NCBI GenBank assembly: GCA_036394195.1
Contig: DASWFO010000060.1
Location: 32,355-96,354, forward strand
Source: DATJPD01 sp036394195
Lineage (GTDB): Bacteria > Pseudomonadota > Alphaproteobacteria > CACIAM-22H2
Length of the DNA stretch: 64,000 bases
Reading direction: 5' to 3'
Shown: piece after piece, positions 1 to 7,889 of the stretch
How the letters are laid out: each line of letters begins with the position of its first letter
Numbering within the stretch: the first letter of the stretch is position 1
Translations under genes and position numbers: made by a program
The notes under the pieces: generated by a model
Told to the model about the DNA's origin: nothing
Seen by the model: only the letters and a program-made list of their open reading frames with translations
The model's database searches: none

Positions 1-406
1 CGCGATCCGCGCCTGGGTGGTGCATGGCTCCGACGGGCTCGACGAGCTGACGACCACCGGCCCCAGCTACGTCGCCGAGCTCAAGGACGGTGCCGTCCGC
101 CTGTTCGAGGTGACGCCGGAAGACGCCGGCCTAAAGCGCAGCAAGCTCGACGACCTCAAGGGCGGCCTACCGGCGGACAATGCCGCGGCGATGCGGGCGC
201 TGCTCGACGGCAAGCCGGGTCCGTTCCGGGACATCGTGCGCCTGAATGCCGGCGCCGGGTTGGTGATCGCCGGCAAGGCCGCGGACCTCAAGGCGGGTTC
301 GGCCATGGCCGCCGACGCGATCGACACCGGCAAGGCCAAGGCGTGCCTGGCCAAGCTGATCGCCATCACCAACACACCGCCGCCAGCGGCCCCTGCCGCG
401 GACTGA
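1..406 (+). CDS. trpD: Anthranilate phosphoribosyltransferase, C-terminal part (5' end outside window)
   Basis: The reading frame is already open at base 2 and ends in TGA at 404-406, so only the last ~134 residues are present. The stretch VVHGSDGLDELTTTGPS matches the conserved TrpD region that carries the anthranilate-site loop, followed by the usual KxGxxRxFEVTPEDAGL-type segment. TrpD transfers phosphoribose from PRPP to anthranilate in cytoplasmic tryptophan synthesis. trpC begins three bases after the stop, so the two are surely co-transcribed, which is the normal trpD-trpC-moaC order in alphaproteobacteria. The internal GTG at 17 is not the true start. Confidence 0.93.
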   Translation, partial: AIRAWVVHGSDGLDELTTTGPSYVAELKDGAVRLFEVTPEDAGLKRSKLDDLKGGLPADNAAAMRALLDGKPGPFRDIVRLNAGAGLVIAGKAADLKAGSAMAADAIDTGKAKACLAKLIAITNTPPPAAPAAD

Positions 407-409
407 CCC

Positions 410-1243
410 ATGTCCGCCCCTCGCAACGATCAGAAGGGCGATGTGCTGGCGGAGATCTGCGCCGAGAAGCGCCGCGAGGTCGGGCGCCGCAAGCAGACGA
501 CCCCGCCAGCCGAGATCGAGCGCCGCGCCGCCGCGGCACCGCCGACGCGCGGCTTCGTGGCGGCGCTGAAAAAGACCGCGACCGCCGGCACCAGGCCGGC
601 GCTGATCGCCGAGATCAAGAAGGCCTCGCCGTCGCGCGGGCTGATCCGTGCCGACTTCGATCCCCCGAACCTTGCGCGCGCCTACAAGACGGGCGGCGCC
701 ACCTGCCTGTCCGTGCTCACCGACGCGCCGTATTTCCAGGGTGCGGACGAGCACCTCAAGGCCGCCCGCGCCGCGGTCGACCTGCCGGTGCTGCGCAAGG
801 ACTTCATCCTCGAGCCGTACCAGGTCCTCGAGGCGCGCGCGATCGGAGCCGATTGCATCCTGCTGATCCTGGCCGCCCTCGACGATGCGACGGCGCGCCG
901 CCTCGCCGGGCTTGCCCGCGATCTCGGCCTGGACGTGCTCGCCGAAGTTCATGACGAGGCGGAGCTCGACCGGGCGCTGGCGCTCGACGACGCGCTGCTC
1001 GGGATCAACAACCGCAACCTCAAGACGCTCAAGGTCGACCTCGCGGTGTTCGAGCGGCTCGCCCGGCGCGTGCCGCGCGACCGCTTCCTGGTCGCAGAAA
1101 GCGGCCTCAAGACGCCAGCGGATCTGGCGCGGCTGGCGCAGGCCGGAGCGGGCGCCTTCCTCATCGGCGAATCGCTGATGGCCCAGCCGGATGTCGCAGC
1201 GGCGACGCGCGCGCTGCTCACACCCGCCGCCGCACCCACCTGA
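410..1243 (+). CDS. trpC: Indole-3-glycerol phosphate synthase
   Basis: 277 residues, the normal length for monofunctional TrpC (TIM barrel). It closes the indole ring from CdRP in the tryptophan pathway. Visible family motifs are AEIKKASPSRG with the catalytic lysine (around residue 65), LRKDFILEPYQ with the second catalytic lysine, LLGINNRNLKTL, and VAESGLKTPAD with the phosphate-binding GAGAFLIGESLM near the end. The gene starts three bases after trpD and ends nine bases before moaC, so it sits in the middle of one operon. The start ATG is the first in frame after the trpD stop. Confidence 0.96.
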   Translation: MSAPRNDQKGDVLAEICAEKRREVGRRKQTTPPAEIERRAAAAPPTRGFVAALKKTATAGTRPALIAEIKKASPSRGLIRADFDPPNLARAYKTGGATCLSVLTDAPYFQGADEHLKAARAAVDLPVLRKDFILEPYQVLEARAIGADCILLILAALDDATARRLAGLARDLGLDVLAEVHDEAELDRALALDDALLGINNRNLKTLKVDLAVFERLARRVPRDRFLVAESGLKTPADLARLAQAGAGAFLIGESLMAQPDVAAATRALLTPAAAPT

Positions 1244-1252
1244 CGCCGCGCC

Positions 1253-1735
1253 ATGCCGGCCAAACGGCTCACCCATATCGACCGCAGCGGCAAGGCCGTG
1301 ATGGTCGACGTCTCCGGCAAGGCCGCGACGCAGCGGATCGCGGTCGCCGGCGGCTCCATCACCATGCAGCCGGCCACGCTCGACGCCATCCTGAGTGCGG
1401 GGATCAAGAAGGGCGACGTGCTGGCGGCCGCTCGGCTCGCCGGCATCATGGCCGCCAAGCGCACGCACGAGCTGATCCCGCTCTGCCATCCGCTGGCGCT
1501 GTCGGCGGTGACCGTCGACCTCGTCCCCGACCGCAAGCGCCACGCGCTCGACATCACGGCGACGGTGAAGATCACCGGGCAGACTGGCGTCGAGATGGAA
1601 GCCCTGACCGCGGTGTCCATCGCCGCGCTCACGGTCTACGACATGTGCAAAGCGATCGACCGCGGCATGACCATCTCCGCGATCCGCCTGCAGCACAAAA
1701 GCGGCGGGAAGTCTGGGACGTATAATCGCAAGTGA
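1253..1735 (+). CDS. moaC: Cyclic pyranopterin monophosphate synthase
   Basis: 160 residues, full length for MoaC, which with MoaA converts GTP to cyclic pyranopterin monophosphate, the first molybdenum cofactor intermediate. The signature LIPLCHPLALSAV, the segment TGVEMEALTAVSIAALTVYDM and the catalytic KAIDRGMTI near the C-terminus are all present. It follows trpC by nine bases and precedes moeA by 115 bases that contain inverted repeats. No moaA is in the window. The window also carries an orphan molybdopterin hydroxylase large subunit at 57.3 kb, a possible consumer of the cofactor. Confidence 0.96.
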   Translation: MPAKRLTHIDRSGKAVMVDVSGKAATQRIAVAGGSITMQPATLDAILSAGIKKGDVLAAARLAGIMAAKRTHELIPLCHPLALSAVTVDLVPDRKRHALDITATVKITGQTGVEMEALTAVSIAALTVYDMCKAIDRGMTISAIRLQHKSGGKSGTYNRK

Positions 1736-1790
1736 TGGTTATGAGCGCGGCCCCACCCCCACCGATGCTTGTAAGAGCCCCCACTGGCTC

Positions 1791-1836
1791 GCGCGGGCGT
1801 CCGCCCGCGCTCACGGCCTCCCCCATCGAGGGGGAA
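1791..1836. repeat. Pair of intergenic palindromes (REP-like) before moeA
   Basis: Two adjacent inverted repeats lie between moaC and moeA. The first is GCGCGGGCG/CGCCCGCGC at 1791-1810. The second is TCCCCC-ATCGA-GGGGGA at 1819-1835. The right arm of the second runs straight into AAGGAG (1835-1840), which is the likely Shine-Dalgarno of moeA, so an RNA hairpin here would touch the ribosome binding site. Similar GC-rich palindromic intergenic elements occur near 7.8 kb. Whether it is a repeated element of the genome or a local hairpin cannot be told from one window. Confidence 0.55.
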
Positions 1837-1850
1837 GGAGTATTTGGTCC

Positions 1851-3053
1851 ATGATCCCCGTCGACGAAGCCAGGCAACGCATTCTCTCCGCCTTCGCGCG
1901 GCTGCCGGCGGTCCTGGTGCCGGTGAGCGAGGCGCTCGGCCGCGTGCTGGCCGAGGACGTGACGGCGCGGGTGACCCAGCCGCCGGCCGCGATGTCGGCC
2001 ATGGACGGCTATGCCGTGCGCTCGGCCGACGTGGACAAGGTGCCGGTCGTGCTCCGCCAGGTCGGCAGTGCGCCGGCCGGCGGATCGTACGACCGCGAGA
2101 TCGGGCCGGGCGAGTGCGTGCGGATCTTCACCGGCGCACCGCTGCCGCGTGGTGCCGACGCGATCGTGATACAGGAAGACACCAACGCCGACGGCCCCAA
2201 CATCACGGTCCGTGAGGGCGTCAAGCCGGGACGTTACGTGCGGCCGGCGGGGCTCGATTTCAAAGCCGGCGAGGTCGGCCTGCCGGCCGGCCGCGTGATC
2301 GACGCGCGCGACATCGGCTTCGCCGCGGCGATGAACAACCCCTGGCTCAAGGTCGTCCGCAAGCCGCGGATCGCCATCATTTCGACCGGCGACGAGGTGG
2401 TGCTGCCGGGCGACCCGATCGGCCCGAACCAGATCGTCTCCTCGAACGGCCCGGCGCTGGCCGCCTTCGTCGCCGCCTCCGGCGGCGAGCCGATCAGCCT
2501 CGGCGTGGTGCCCGACCAGGTGGCGGCGCTGCAGACGATGGTCGACGGCGCGCGCGGCGCCGACCTCGTGGTCACCACCGGCGGCGCCTCGGTCGGCGAC
2601 CACGACCTGGTGCGCTCGGCCTTGAGCGAGCGCGGGCTGGTGCTCGATTTCTGGCAGATCGCGATGCGCCCGGGAAAGCCGCTGATCTTCGGCAAGATCG
2701 GCGACACGCCGCTGCTGGGATTGCCCGGCAATCCGGTCTCCACCCTGGTCTGCGCGCTGGTGTTCCTGCGGCCGGCGATCCGGCGCATGCTGGGCCTGCC
2801 CGATGCGGCCGAGGGCAAGCGCGCGACCGCGCGGCTTGGCCGCGATCTGGAGGCCAACGACCGGCGCGAGGATTACCTGCGCGCGACGCTGGCCACCGAC
2901 GCCGACGGCGGCCTCGTGGCGACGCCGTTCACCAAGCAGGACAGCTCCATGCTGTCGCTGCTGGCCAAGGCGGATTGCCTGGTCATCCGCAAGCCGCACG
3001 CGCCGCCGGCGAGGGCCGGCGAGACCGTCGAGATCATCCCGCTGAACGCGTGA
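1851..3053 (+). CDS. moeA: Molybdopterin molybdenumtransferase
   Basis: 400 residues, the normal MoeA length. MoeA inserts molybdate into adenylylated molybdopterin to make active Moco. Family marks are AMDGYAVRSADV near residue 50, AIISTGDEVVLPGD before the MogA/MoeA-like domain, VTTGGASVGDHD and LGLPGNPVS; the C-terminal beta domain ends in VEIIPLNA. The start ATG is preceded by AAGGAG ten bases upstream. It follows moaC in the trp-moa operon and is followed by an unrelated lipoprotein gene and then lexA. Confidence 0.96.
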   Translation: MIPVDEARQRILSAFARLPAVLVPVSEALGRVLAEDVTARVTQPPAAMSAMDGYAVRSADVDKVPVVLRQVGSAPAGGSYDREIGPGECVRIFTGAPLPRGADAIVIQEDTNADGPNITVREGVKPGRYVRPAGLDFKAGEVGLPAGRVIDARDIGFAAAMNNPWLKVVRKPRIAIISTGDEVVLPGDPIGPNQIVSSNGPALAAFVAASGGEPISLGVVPDQVAALQTMVDGARGADLVVTTGGASVGDHDLVRSALSERGLVLDFWQIAMRPGKPLIFGKIGDTPLLGLPGNPVSTLVCALVFLRPAIRRMLGLPDAAEGKRATARLGRDLEANDRREDYLRATLATDADGGLVATPFTKQDSSMLSLLAKADCLVIRKPHAPPARAGETVEIIPLNA

Positions 3054-3161
3054 CCCGGCGACCACCGCGGCGACCCCGCCGCCGACAGATTTTTCACATA
3101 GCCGGATAGGCGCCCCCGAGCGTTGGCCGTGTGGTGATCTGCCACCGGAGGGCGCGCGCGG

Positions 3162-3764
3162 ATGATATCGGGACTGCGTATTGTCGTAGCGCTCATCGTC
3201 GTGGCGGCGCTGCTGGTCGGCTGCTCGGGCGAGGTGCGGATGCGCAAGCTGACCGACACGGCGATGAACGACACCGAGCACTCGATCCGCGGCGTCGTCG
3301 TCTATCAGCCGGCGTTCTTCATCGAGCAGTCGATCAAGACCACGCTGGTCGCGAATGGCAAGCCGGCCGGCAGCTCGACCGACCGGCCGCCGGCCTGCAG
3401 CCCCACCCCATCCGAGCGGGTCGTGGCCCTCCCGGATCTGAAGAACCCGTACGCCGTGTCCTACCATCCGGGGCTGTTCGACAAGAACACGATGGGGCTC
3501 GTGCTTACCAACAGCATGCTGCAGGCGGTGAACGCGAACCCGGCTGCAGCTAGTTCCGGCAGCGGCCAGAGCAGCCTCACCAGCGCGCTCGCGGCGTTGC
3601 CGATCCCGACGCCATTCGGCGTCATCTCGACCCCCAAAGTCGATGTGCCGGAGCCCGGGCTGCCCTACACCACCGTCCAGCAGCCCCAGACGCGCCGCTC
3701 CAACCTGCCGGCCTGCACCGACGGCCCGATGATCGTCGGCTATCGCCGCCTGGAGTTGCCGTAG
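3162..3764 (+). CDS. Predicted lipoprotein of unknown function
   Basis: 200 residues. The N-terminus is a short basic stretch, a hydrophobic segment and the lipobox LLVGC (cysteine about residue 21), so the product is likely exported and lipid-anchored. The rest is proline-, serine- and glycine-rich with scattered cysteines and no motif I recognise. The start ATG is chosen because it places the signal sequence correctly. It lies between moeA and lexA on the same strand, 108 bases after moeA, and probably has its own promoter or reads through from moeA. Nothing in the sequence gives a function. Confidence 0.6.
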   Translation: MISGLRIVVALIVVAALLVGCSGEVRMRKLTDTAMNDTEHSIRGVVVYQPAFFIEQSIKTTLVANGKPAGSSTDRPPACSPTPSERVVALPDLKNPYAVSYHPGLFDKNTMGLVLTNSMLQAVNANPAAASSGSGQSSLTSALAALPIPTPFGVISTPKVDVPEPGLPYTTVQQPQTRRSNLPACTDGPMIVGYRRLELP

Positions 3765-3974
3765 GGGCCGCCGCCCCCCAAAAACGCTGCAATTCTGCAA
3801 TTCCGGCCTCAACCCATTGATGGGACGGTCGGAAAGAGTCGGAAAGAATTGCACCGGGCCTTTTCCGGCCGCGCAATACGCAATTCTCCTCGGCCTCAGT
3901 CCCGGAGGAACGCCCAGACAACCGGGTCTGCGCAAAAACGGTTCCCGATACCCCTGGAGGTGCTCTGCTCCGAC

Positions 3975-3983
3975 TTATCCACA
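3975..3983 (+). promoter_or_regulatory. Perfect DnaA box upstream of lexA
   Basis: TTATCCACA matches the consensus high-affinity DnaA box exactly. It sits seven bases upstream of the presumed -35 element of lexA and about 20 bases upstream of the LexA operator. A single box does not make an origin. It could let DnaA-ATP modulate lexA transcription, or be chance; a given 9-mer is expected less than once in a window of this size. Confidence 0.45.
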
Positions 3984-3989
3984 AACCAC

Positions 3990-4018
3990 TTGACGTTTCG
4001 CAGGAACCAAACTAGAAC
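3990..4018 (+). promoter_or_regulatory. lexA promoter with alphaproteobacterial LexA (SOS) box
   Basis: The operator GAAC-CAAACTA-GAAC spans 4004-4018 and matches the GAAC-N7-GAAC (GTTC-N7-GTTC) direct repeat bound by LexA in Alphaproteobacteria. It overlaps the -10 region (TAGAAC, 4013-4018) of a candidate promoter whose -35 is TTGACG (3990-3995) with 17-base spacing. Bound LexA would block RNA polymerase, giving the usual negative autoregulation. The lexA start codon is 77 bases downstream. Confidence 0.85.
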
Positions 4019-4094
4019 ATGCGCCCGAGTTGCATATTTGTTCCTAGCTGTTGTGGGGGGCGGCCTGACAACAGCAGGATGGGGAAAGTCGAAC

Positions 4095-4859
4095 ATGCTC
4101 ACCAAGAAGCAATACGAACTGCTGCTGTTCATCAACAAACGGCTGAACGAGCAGGGCGTGTCGCCCTCGTTCGACGAGATGAAAGAAGCCCTCGGGCTGC
4201 GGTCCAAATCGGGCATTCACCGGCTGATCACCGGCCTGGAAGAGCGCGGGTTCATCCGCCGCCTGCCGCATCGCGCCCGCGCCCTCGAAATCCAGCGCCT
4301 GCCCGAGAACCTGAGCCCGGGCGCCGCACCGCCGGCGCGTGTCGCCGCCGCCCCATCGCCACTCCCGGCCGCGGCGGGCCACGGAAACGGCAACGGCAAC
4401 GGCTTCCGGCCGAACGTCATCCAGGGCGATTTCCGGCCGGGCCTCGCCGGCGTCGCCGCCGCCTCGGCGCCGACGGAGGCGATCTCTCTGCCGCTCTACG
4501 GCAAGATCGCCGCCGGCCAGCCGATCGAGGCGCTCCGCGACACCAGCAACACCGTCGAGGTGCCGGCCTCCCTGCTCGGCCGCGGCGAGCATTTCGCGCT
4601 CGAAGTGGCCGGCGATTCGATGATGGATGCCGGCATTTTCGACGGCGACACGGTGCTGGTCCGTCGCGACGACGCGCCGGAGAACGGCGCCATCGTGGTG
4701 GCGCTGATCGACGACAACGAGGTGACCCTGAAGCGCCTGCGCCGCAACAAGGGCTCGATCGCGCTCGAGCCGGCGAACAAGGCGTACGAGACGCGCATCT
4801 TCGGCCCCGACCGCGTGCGGGTTCAGGGCCGGGTCGTCGGGCTCATCCGACGGTTCTGA
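4095..4859 (+). CDS. lexA: SOS repressor and autoprotease LexA
   Basis: 254 residues from this ATG (MLTKKQYELLLFI); the longer upstream frame is rejected because the operator lies inside it. The N-terminal winged helix carries SPSFDEMKEALGLRSKSGIHRLI. A glycine/alanine/proline-rich linker of about 55 residues (GNGNGNG) follows and is longer than in E. coli. The C-terminal S24 peptidase domain has the Ala140-Gly141 cleavage site in KIAAGQP, the catalytic serine in GDSMMDAG (Ser175) and the lysine in TLKRL (Lys213). RecA filaments trigger self-cleavage. It is autoregulated through the operator at 4004. Confidence 0.97.
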   Translation: MLTKKQYELLLFINKRLNEQGVSPSFDEMKEALGLRSKSGIHRLITGLEERGFIRRLPHRARALEIQRLPENLSPGAAPPARVAAAPSPLPAAAGHGNGNGNGFRPNVIQGDFRPGLAGVAAASAPTEAISLPLYGKIAAGQPIEALRDTSNTVEVPASLLGRGEHFALEVAGDSMMDAGIFDGDTVLVRRDDAPENGAIVVALIDDNEVTLKRLRRNKGSIALEPANKAYETRIFGPDRVRVQGRVVGLIRRF

Positions 4860-4881
4860 GCCGATCCTACTGTCTATCTCA

Positions 4882-4905
4882 CGCGGGACCAGCGCTGGTC
4901 CCGCG
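4882..4905 (+). terminator. Hairpin after lexA
   Basis: A perfect inverted repeat, CGCGGGACC with its complement GGTCCCGCG around a palindromic AGCGCT core, starts 23 bases after the lexA stop. It would make a very stable hairpin. No T-run follows on the + strand, so it is either a weak or factor-assisted terminator, or an mRNA 3'-end stabiliser. Confidence 0.5.
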
Positions 4906-5007
4906 CTCAGGTGTCCCGGTTCACCGCTTCAAAGGTGAGTTCCGTTCGCGCTGCCGCGAGCTGCTCTTTCACGAGTGCAATCCTTTTGAGTCAAAGGGCC
5001 CAAAAAA

Positions 5008-5037
5008 GACGGGCGGCGGTTCGCACCGCCGCCCGTC
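5008..5037 (-). terminator. Rho-independent terminator of the small secreted protein gene
   Basis: A 13-base-pair perfect stem (GACGGGCGGCGGT / ACCGCCGCCCGTC) with a four-base loop. Read on the - strand it is followed directly by a run of six T residues (the A-run at 5002-5007). It lies 39 bases downstream of the gene that ends at 5077, a classic intrinsic terminator for that gene. Confidence 0.85.
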
Positions 5038-5076
5038 CATCAAGCAATCGCCAACCGCGCGCGACTGACGTTTCTA

Positions 5077-5376
5077 CTACTTTTTGCTTTTATTGGAGTC
5101 GGACGCCTTGCTGTGATCGGCGCCCTGCGTGCTCATGCGGTCTTGCGCCCGGGCCTGTCCCTTATCGCGATCGGGCGAATTGGGACCGTTGCTATTCGAA
5201 ACGCCGGGGCTGCTGACATGAGGTGCAGAATTGCCACCCATTCCGCCGGCGCCGCCGCCGCCACCGCCGCGGCCTTGCGCCATGCTCGGAGCGGCGCCCA
5301 TGACGGCCAGCGCCGCCGCCAGCGAACACACCCCGGCCATGACGCGGATAGACTTCCTGTCTGGAATCCTTCGCAT
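5077..5376 (-). CDS. Small secreted glycine- and serine-rich protein, unknown
   Basis: 99 residues. A signal peptide is visible (positively charged start, hydrophobic core LAAALAVMGAAP, cleavage after SMA-Q). The mature part is a GRGGGGGGAGGMGG tract followed by a hydrophilic, charged tail ending in NKSKK. It is low complexity and probably disordered. The upstream GAGGAGA is a good ribosome binding site and an intrinsic terminator follows, so it is a free-standing transcription unit between convergent lexA and codirectional comEC. No function can be named. Confidence 0.7.
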   Translation of the reverse strand: MRRIPDRKSIRVMAGVCSLAAALAVMGAAPSMAQGRGGGGGGAGGMGGNSAPHVSSPGVSNSNGPNSPDRDKGQARAQDRMSTQGADHSKASDSNKSKK

Positions 5377-5511
5377 AAACCCATTCTCCTCTTCTGAGTG
5401 GCGCTGCGTTTACCAACGCAGTCGGTAGAGAACGGCCTAAAGAGCGTTAGTTGTCGTGACAAAGATGGGTCAGCGCGTGACATTTCGAGGACGCCCTCTC
5501 GGTTTTTGATC

Positions 5512-7689
5512 TCAGTCGCCGGCCCTGACCTCGTCCGGCCGCGGTCCTTCGGCCGCCCTGCGGGGCGACGGCAGGCCGGGGACCCAGGGACGCTCGCCCC
5601 GCGCCGCGCGCACGCTTTCCACCCGCGTCCCCGACGGATCTAGCCAGATCGCATGCCCGCCGTCGCGCCACACCGAGAAGCGGTCGACGACGACCTGCGC
5701 CGACGGACAGGCGCGCCGCACCGGCACGGTCGCCACGACGACGCTCGCGGCCAAACAGTCTTCGGCCAAGGCCGCCGGATCGCGCACCAGCGCCACCACC
5801 TGACCGCGCACCCTGTAGATGCAGCCGAGCGGATCGCAGGTGAGCGCGCCGTCGCCGCTGGTTCCGGCACTCGGCCACGGCTCGGCCTGATCCTGCCCGG
5901 CACGGCGCAGCCAGGTTTCGCGGGTGAGCTTCGAGGCGCGCTGCGCCGAGACCTCGAGGAGACCGTCCGCGCCGCGCACGGCGAGCAGCTTGGCGTCGCC
6001 CGAAATCAGGACATCCGGGCTGCGCTCCAGCGCAATCGAGCTCAACCCGAGCAGCACGATGGGCAGTCCGGCGACGCGCCAGCGCGTCTTCCATAGGCAA
6101 AGCCACAGCCCGCCCAGGCTCGTCATGGCGAGGCCCCAGACCGGCATGGCCGGGAATAGCGCCACCGCACCGTTCCATCCGGCCACCTCGCGCCCGATCA
6201 CCAGAATGAGGTCGCAGCCCCAGCCGAGCGGCACCAGGGCCAGCCGCTCGAGCCCGAACGGGAACAGCAAGAAGGCCAGGACCGCCCACGGCATCACCCA
6301 CACGCTGGTGAGCGGCACGGCCAGCAGATTGGCGGCCAGCCCGTAGAGCGTGAAGCGGTTGAAGTGATAGAGCGCGTACGGCGCCGATGCGAAGCCGGCG
6401 ATGATCGTGGTGAGGCACACGGCACTGAGCTCGAGCGCCGCGCGCCGCATCAGCCCAGCGCCGACCCGCCACGCCGTGAACTGACGCCGCATCGCCTCCC
6501 ACACGGCGATCAGCGCCACGACGGCGGCGAACGACATCTGGAAGCTCGGACCGAGCAGGCTCTCGGGGAGCAGCAGCAGCACGGCGAAGGCGGCCCAGGC
6601 GATCAGCCGCATGGAGATCGCGGTGCGGTCGATCAGGATCGCGAACAGCACGATGCTGGTCATCAGCCAGGAGCGCTGGGTCGGCACGCCGGGGCTGGCG
6701 AACAGCATGTAGAACGTGATCGCCAGGAACGCCGCCACCGCCGACCATTTCTTGATCGGATAGCGCAGCGCCACGTGCGGGATCAGCGCCAGACCGCGGC
6801 GGATCGCGAAGAACACGATGCCGGCGACCAGGCTGATATGCAGACCCGAGATCGACAGCAGGTGGGCGAGGCCGGAATCGCGCATCCAGGCCATCGCCTC
6901 GGGCGGGATGGCGCCTTGCTCGCCGGTCAGCAGCGCCGCCGCCACGGGCCCCGCGGGCCCGGGGATCACCGCCAAGGTCCGCTCGACCACCGTCTGGCGC
7001 GCCGCGTTCAGCCGCAAGGTCCAGCCGTAGTCGTCGGGATCCGCCCGGCCGCGGCGCTGAATCTCGCCGGCGGTGAACCCGACGCCGCCGAGCCGCGCGA
7101 ACCACGCATCGCGCTGGAAGTCGTAAGCACCCGGAGCCGCCGGTGCCGGCGGCGGCAGAAGGACGGCGCGCAGGCTCACCAGATCGCCGGGAACGAGATG
7201 CTGCTCGGGGGCCCGGCGCACCACCAGCCGCACCTGGGCGGGCGTGCGGTCCGCCGCGAGGCCCGCGATATGCAGGCGATCGATCATGATGCGCCGGCCT
7301 TCCGGCCGCACCTCAACCGCGGCGATGCGGCCCTCGATGTCGGCCGGCCCGATGCGTTTTTCGATCATGGGCGCCGCCACAAGACGGCTTCGGAGCTGGG
7401 CGACGCTCAGGCCGAGGCCCATGGCGGCCACGGCGATTCCGACGATCACTGCCAGGGCCGACCGGCGGCCGAGGGCGGCCAGCAGACCGGCGGCGATGGC
7501 GATCGCCGGGCCGAGCCACATCGCCGGCTCGCGCGGCAAGGCGAAATAGACCCCGATGCCGGTCCCGAACGCGACCGGCAGCCACAACGCCAGCCGCTCG
7601 CGCTCGGCGGCGAGCCTGTCGGCGAGGGTTGCCCCCAGCCGGCCGACCAGACCGGCGGCCGGGCCGGTTCCCGCCGCCGCGTCGCTCAC
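5512..7689 (-). CDS. comEC: ComEC/Rec2-family DNA uptake channel protein
   Basis: 725 residues. The N-terminus has hydrophobic segments and a DUF4131-like soluble domain (about residues 60-230). Next comes the multi-spanning competence domain with the hallmark DSGLAHLLSISGLHISL, and then several more membrane helices. The C-terminal portion is short and soluble and shows no HxHxDH metallo-beta-lactamase motif, as is usual for alphaproteobacterial ComEC. The family forms the inner-membrane pore for single-stranded DNA during transformation. The gene is divergent from gltX, the normal arrangement in this group. Confidence 0.9.
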   Translation of the reverse strand: MSDAAAGTGPAAGLVGRLGATLADRLAAERERLALWLPVAFGTGIGVYFALPREPAMWLGPAIAIAAGLLAALGRRSALAVIVGIAVAAMGLGLSVAQLRSRLVAAPMIEKRIGPADIEGRIAAVEVRPEGRRIMIDRLHIAGLAADRTPAQVRLVVRRAPEQHLVPGDLVSLRAVLLPPPAPAAPGAYDFQRDAWFARLGGVGFTAGEIQRRGRADPDDYGWTLRLNAARQTVVERTLAVIPGPAGPVAAALLTGEQGAIPPEAMAWMRDSGLAHLLSISGLHISLVAGIVFFAIRRGLALIPHVALRYPIKKWSAVAAFLAITFYMLFASPGVPTQRSWLMTSIVLFAILIDRTAISMRLIAWAAFAVLLLLPESLLGPSFQMSFAAVVALIAVWEAMRRQFTAWRVGAGLMRRAALELSAVCLTTIIAGFASAPYALYHFNRFTLYGLAANLLAVPLTSVWVMPWAVLAFLLFPFGLERLALVPLGWGCDLILVIGREVAGWNGAVALFPAMPVWGLAMTSLGGLWLCLWKTRWRVAGLPIVLLGLSSIALERSPDVLISGDAKLLAVRGADGLLEVSAQRASKLTRETWLRRAGQDQAEPWPSAGTSGDGALTCDPLGCIYRVRGQVVALVRDPAALAEDCLAASVVVATVPVRRACPSAQVVVDRFSVWRDGGHAIWLDPSGTRVESVRAARGERPWVPGLPSPRRAAEGPRPDEVRAGD

Positions 7690-7740
7690 GATCTCGTCCC
7701 GCTGACAGCCATGGCGGATATGTTATACCCACCTCACCCT

Positions 7741-7840
7741 CCCGTCGCTTGCGCGACGGGCCCTCGTTGTAAGCCACCCTCTCTCGTATCGTCACGCATC
7801 CGCGTGCCGATACGGCCTCTCCCCACTACGTGCGGAGAGG
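7741..7840. repeat. Cluster of three intergenic hairpins between comEC and gltX
   Basis: Three inverted repeats follow one another: CCCGTCGC-TTGC-GCGACGGG (7741-7760), CGTATCG-T-CACGC paired with GCGTG-C-CGATACG (7785-7814, one mismatch), and CCTCTCC paired with GGAGAGG (7816-7840). They lie in the divergent space between comEC (start 7689) and gltX (start 7890). They resemble the short palindromic CCTCTCC...GGAGAGG intergenic elements common in Rhodospirillales-type genomes. They could also act on the 5' leader of gltX. Confidence 0.55.
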
Positions 7841-7889
7841 GGCTAAGCGGGCGGAGAGGGTCAATCTCGCTCGGAAGCTTCGCACTCCC

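Noticed and set aside
1629..3935. A 768-codon open frame on the - strand opposite moeA and the lipoprotein gene
   Set aside because: Fully overlaps well-supported + strand genes and the intergenic palindromes; no domain seen.
4040..4054. Second LexA operator (GTTC-N7-TTGT) downstream of the first
   Set aside because: The second half-site matches GTTC at only one position, so it does not meet the direct-repeat consensus.
3975..4060. Replication origin suggested by the DnaA box
   Set aside because: Only one perfect box, no AT-rich unwinding region and no dnaA, hemE or parAB genes nearby.
3849..4094. N-terminal extension of lexA in the same frame
   Set aside because: It would place the promoter, DnaA box and LexA operator inside the coding region; LexA homology begins at ATG 4095.
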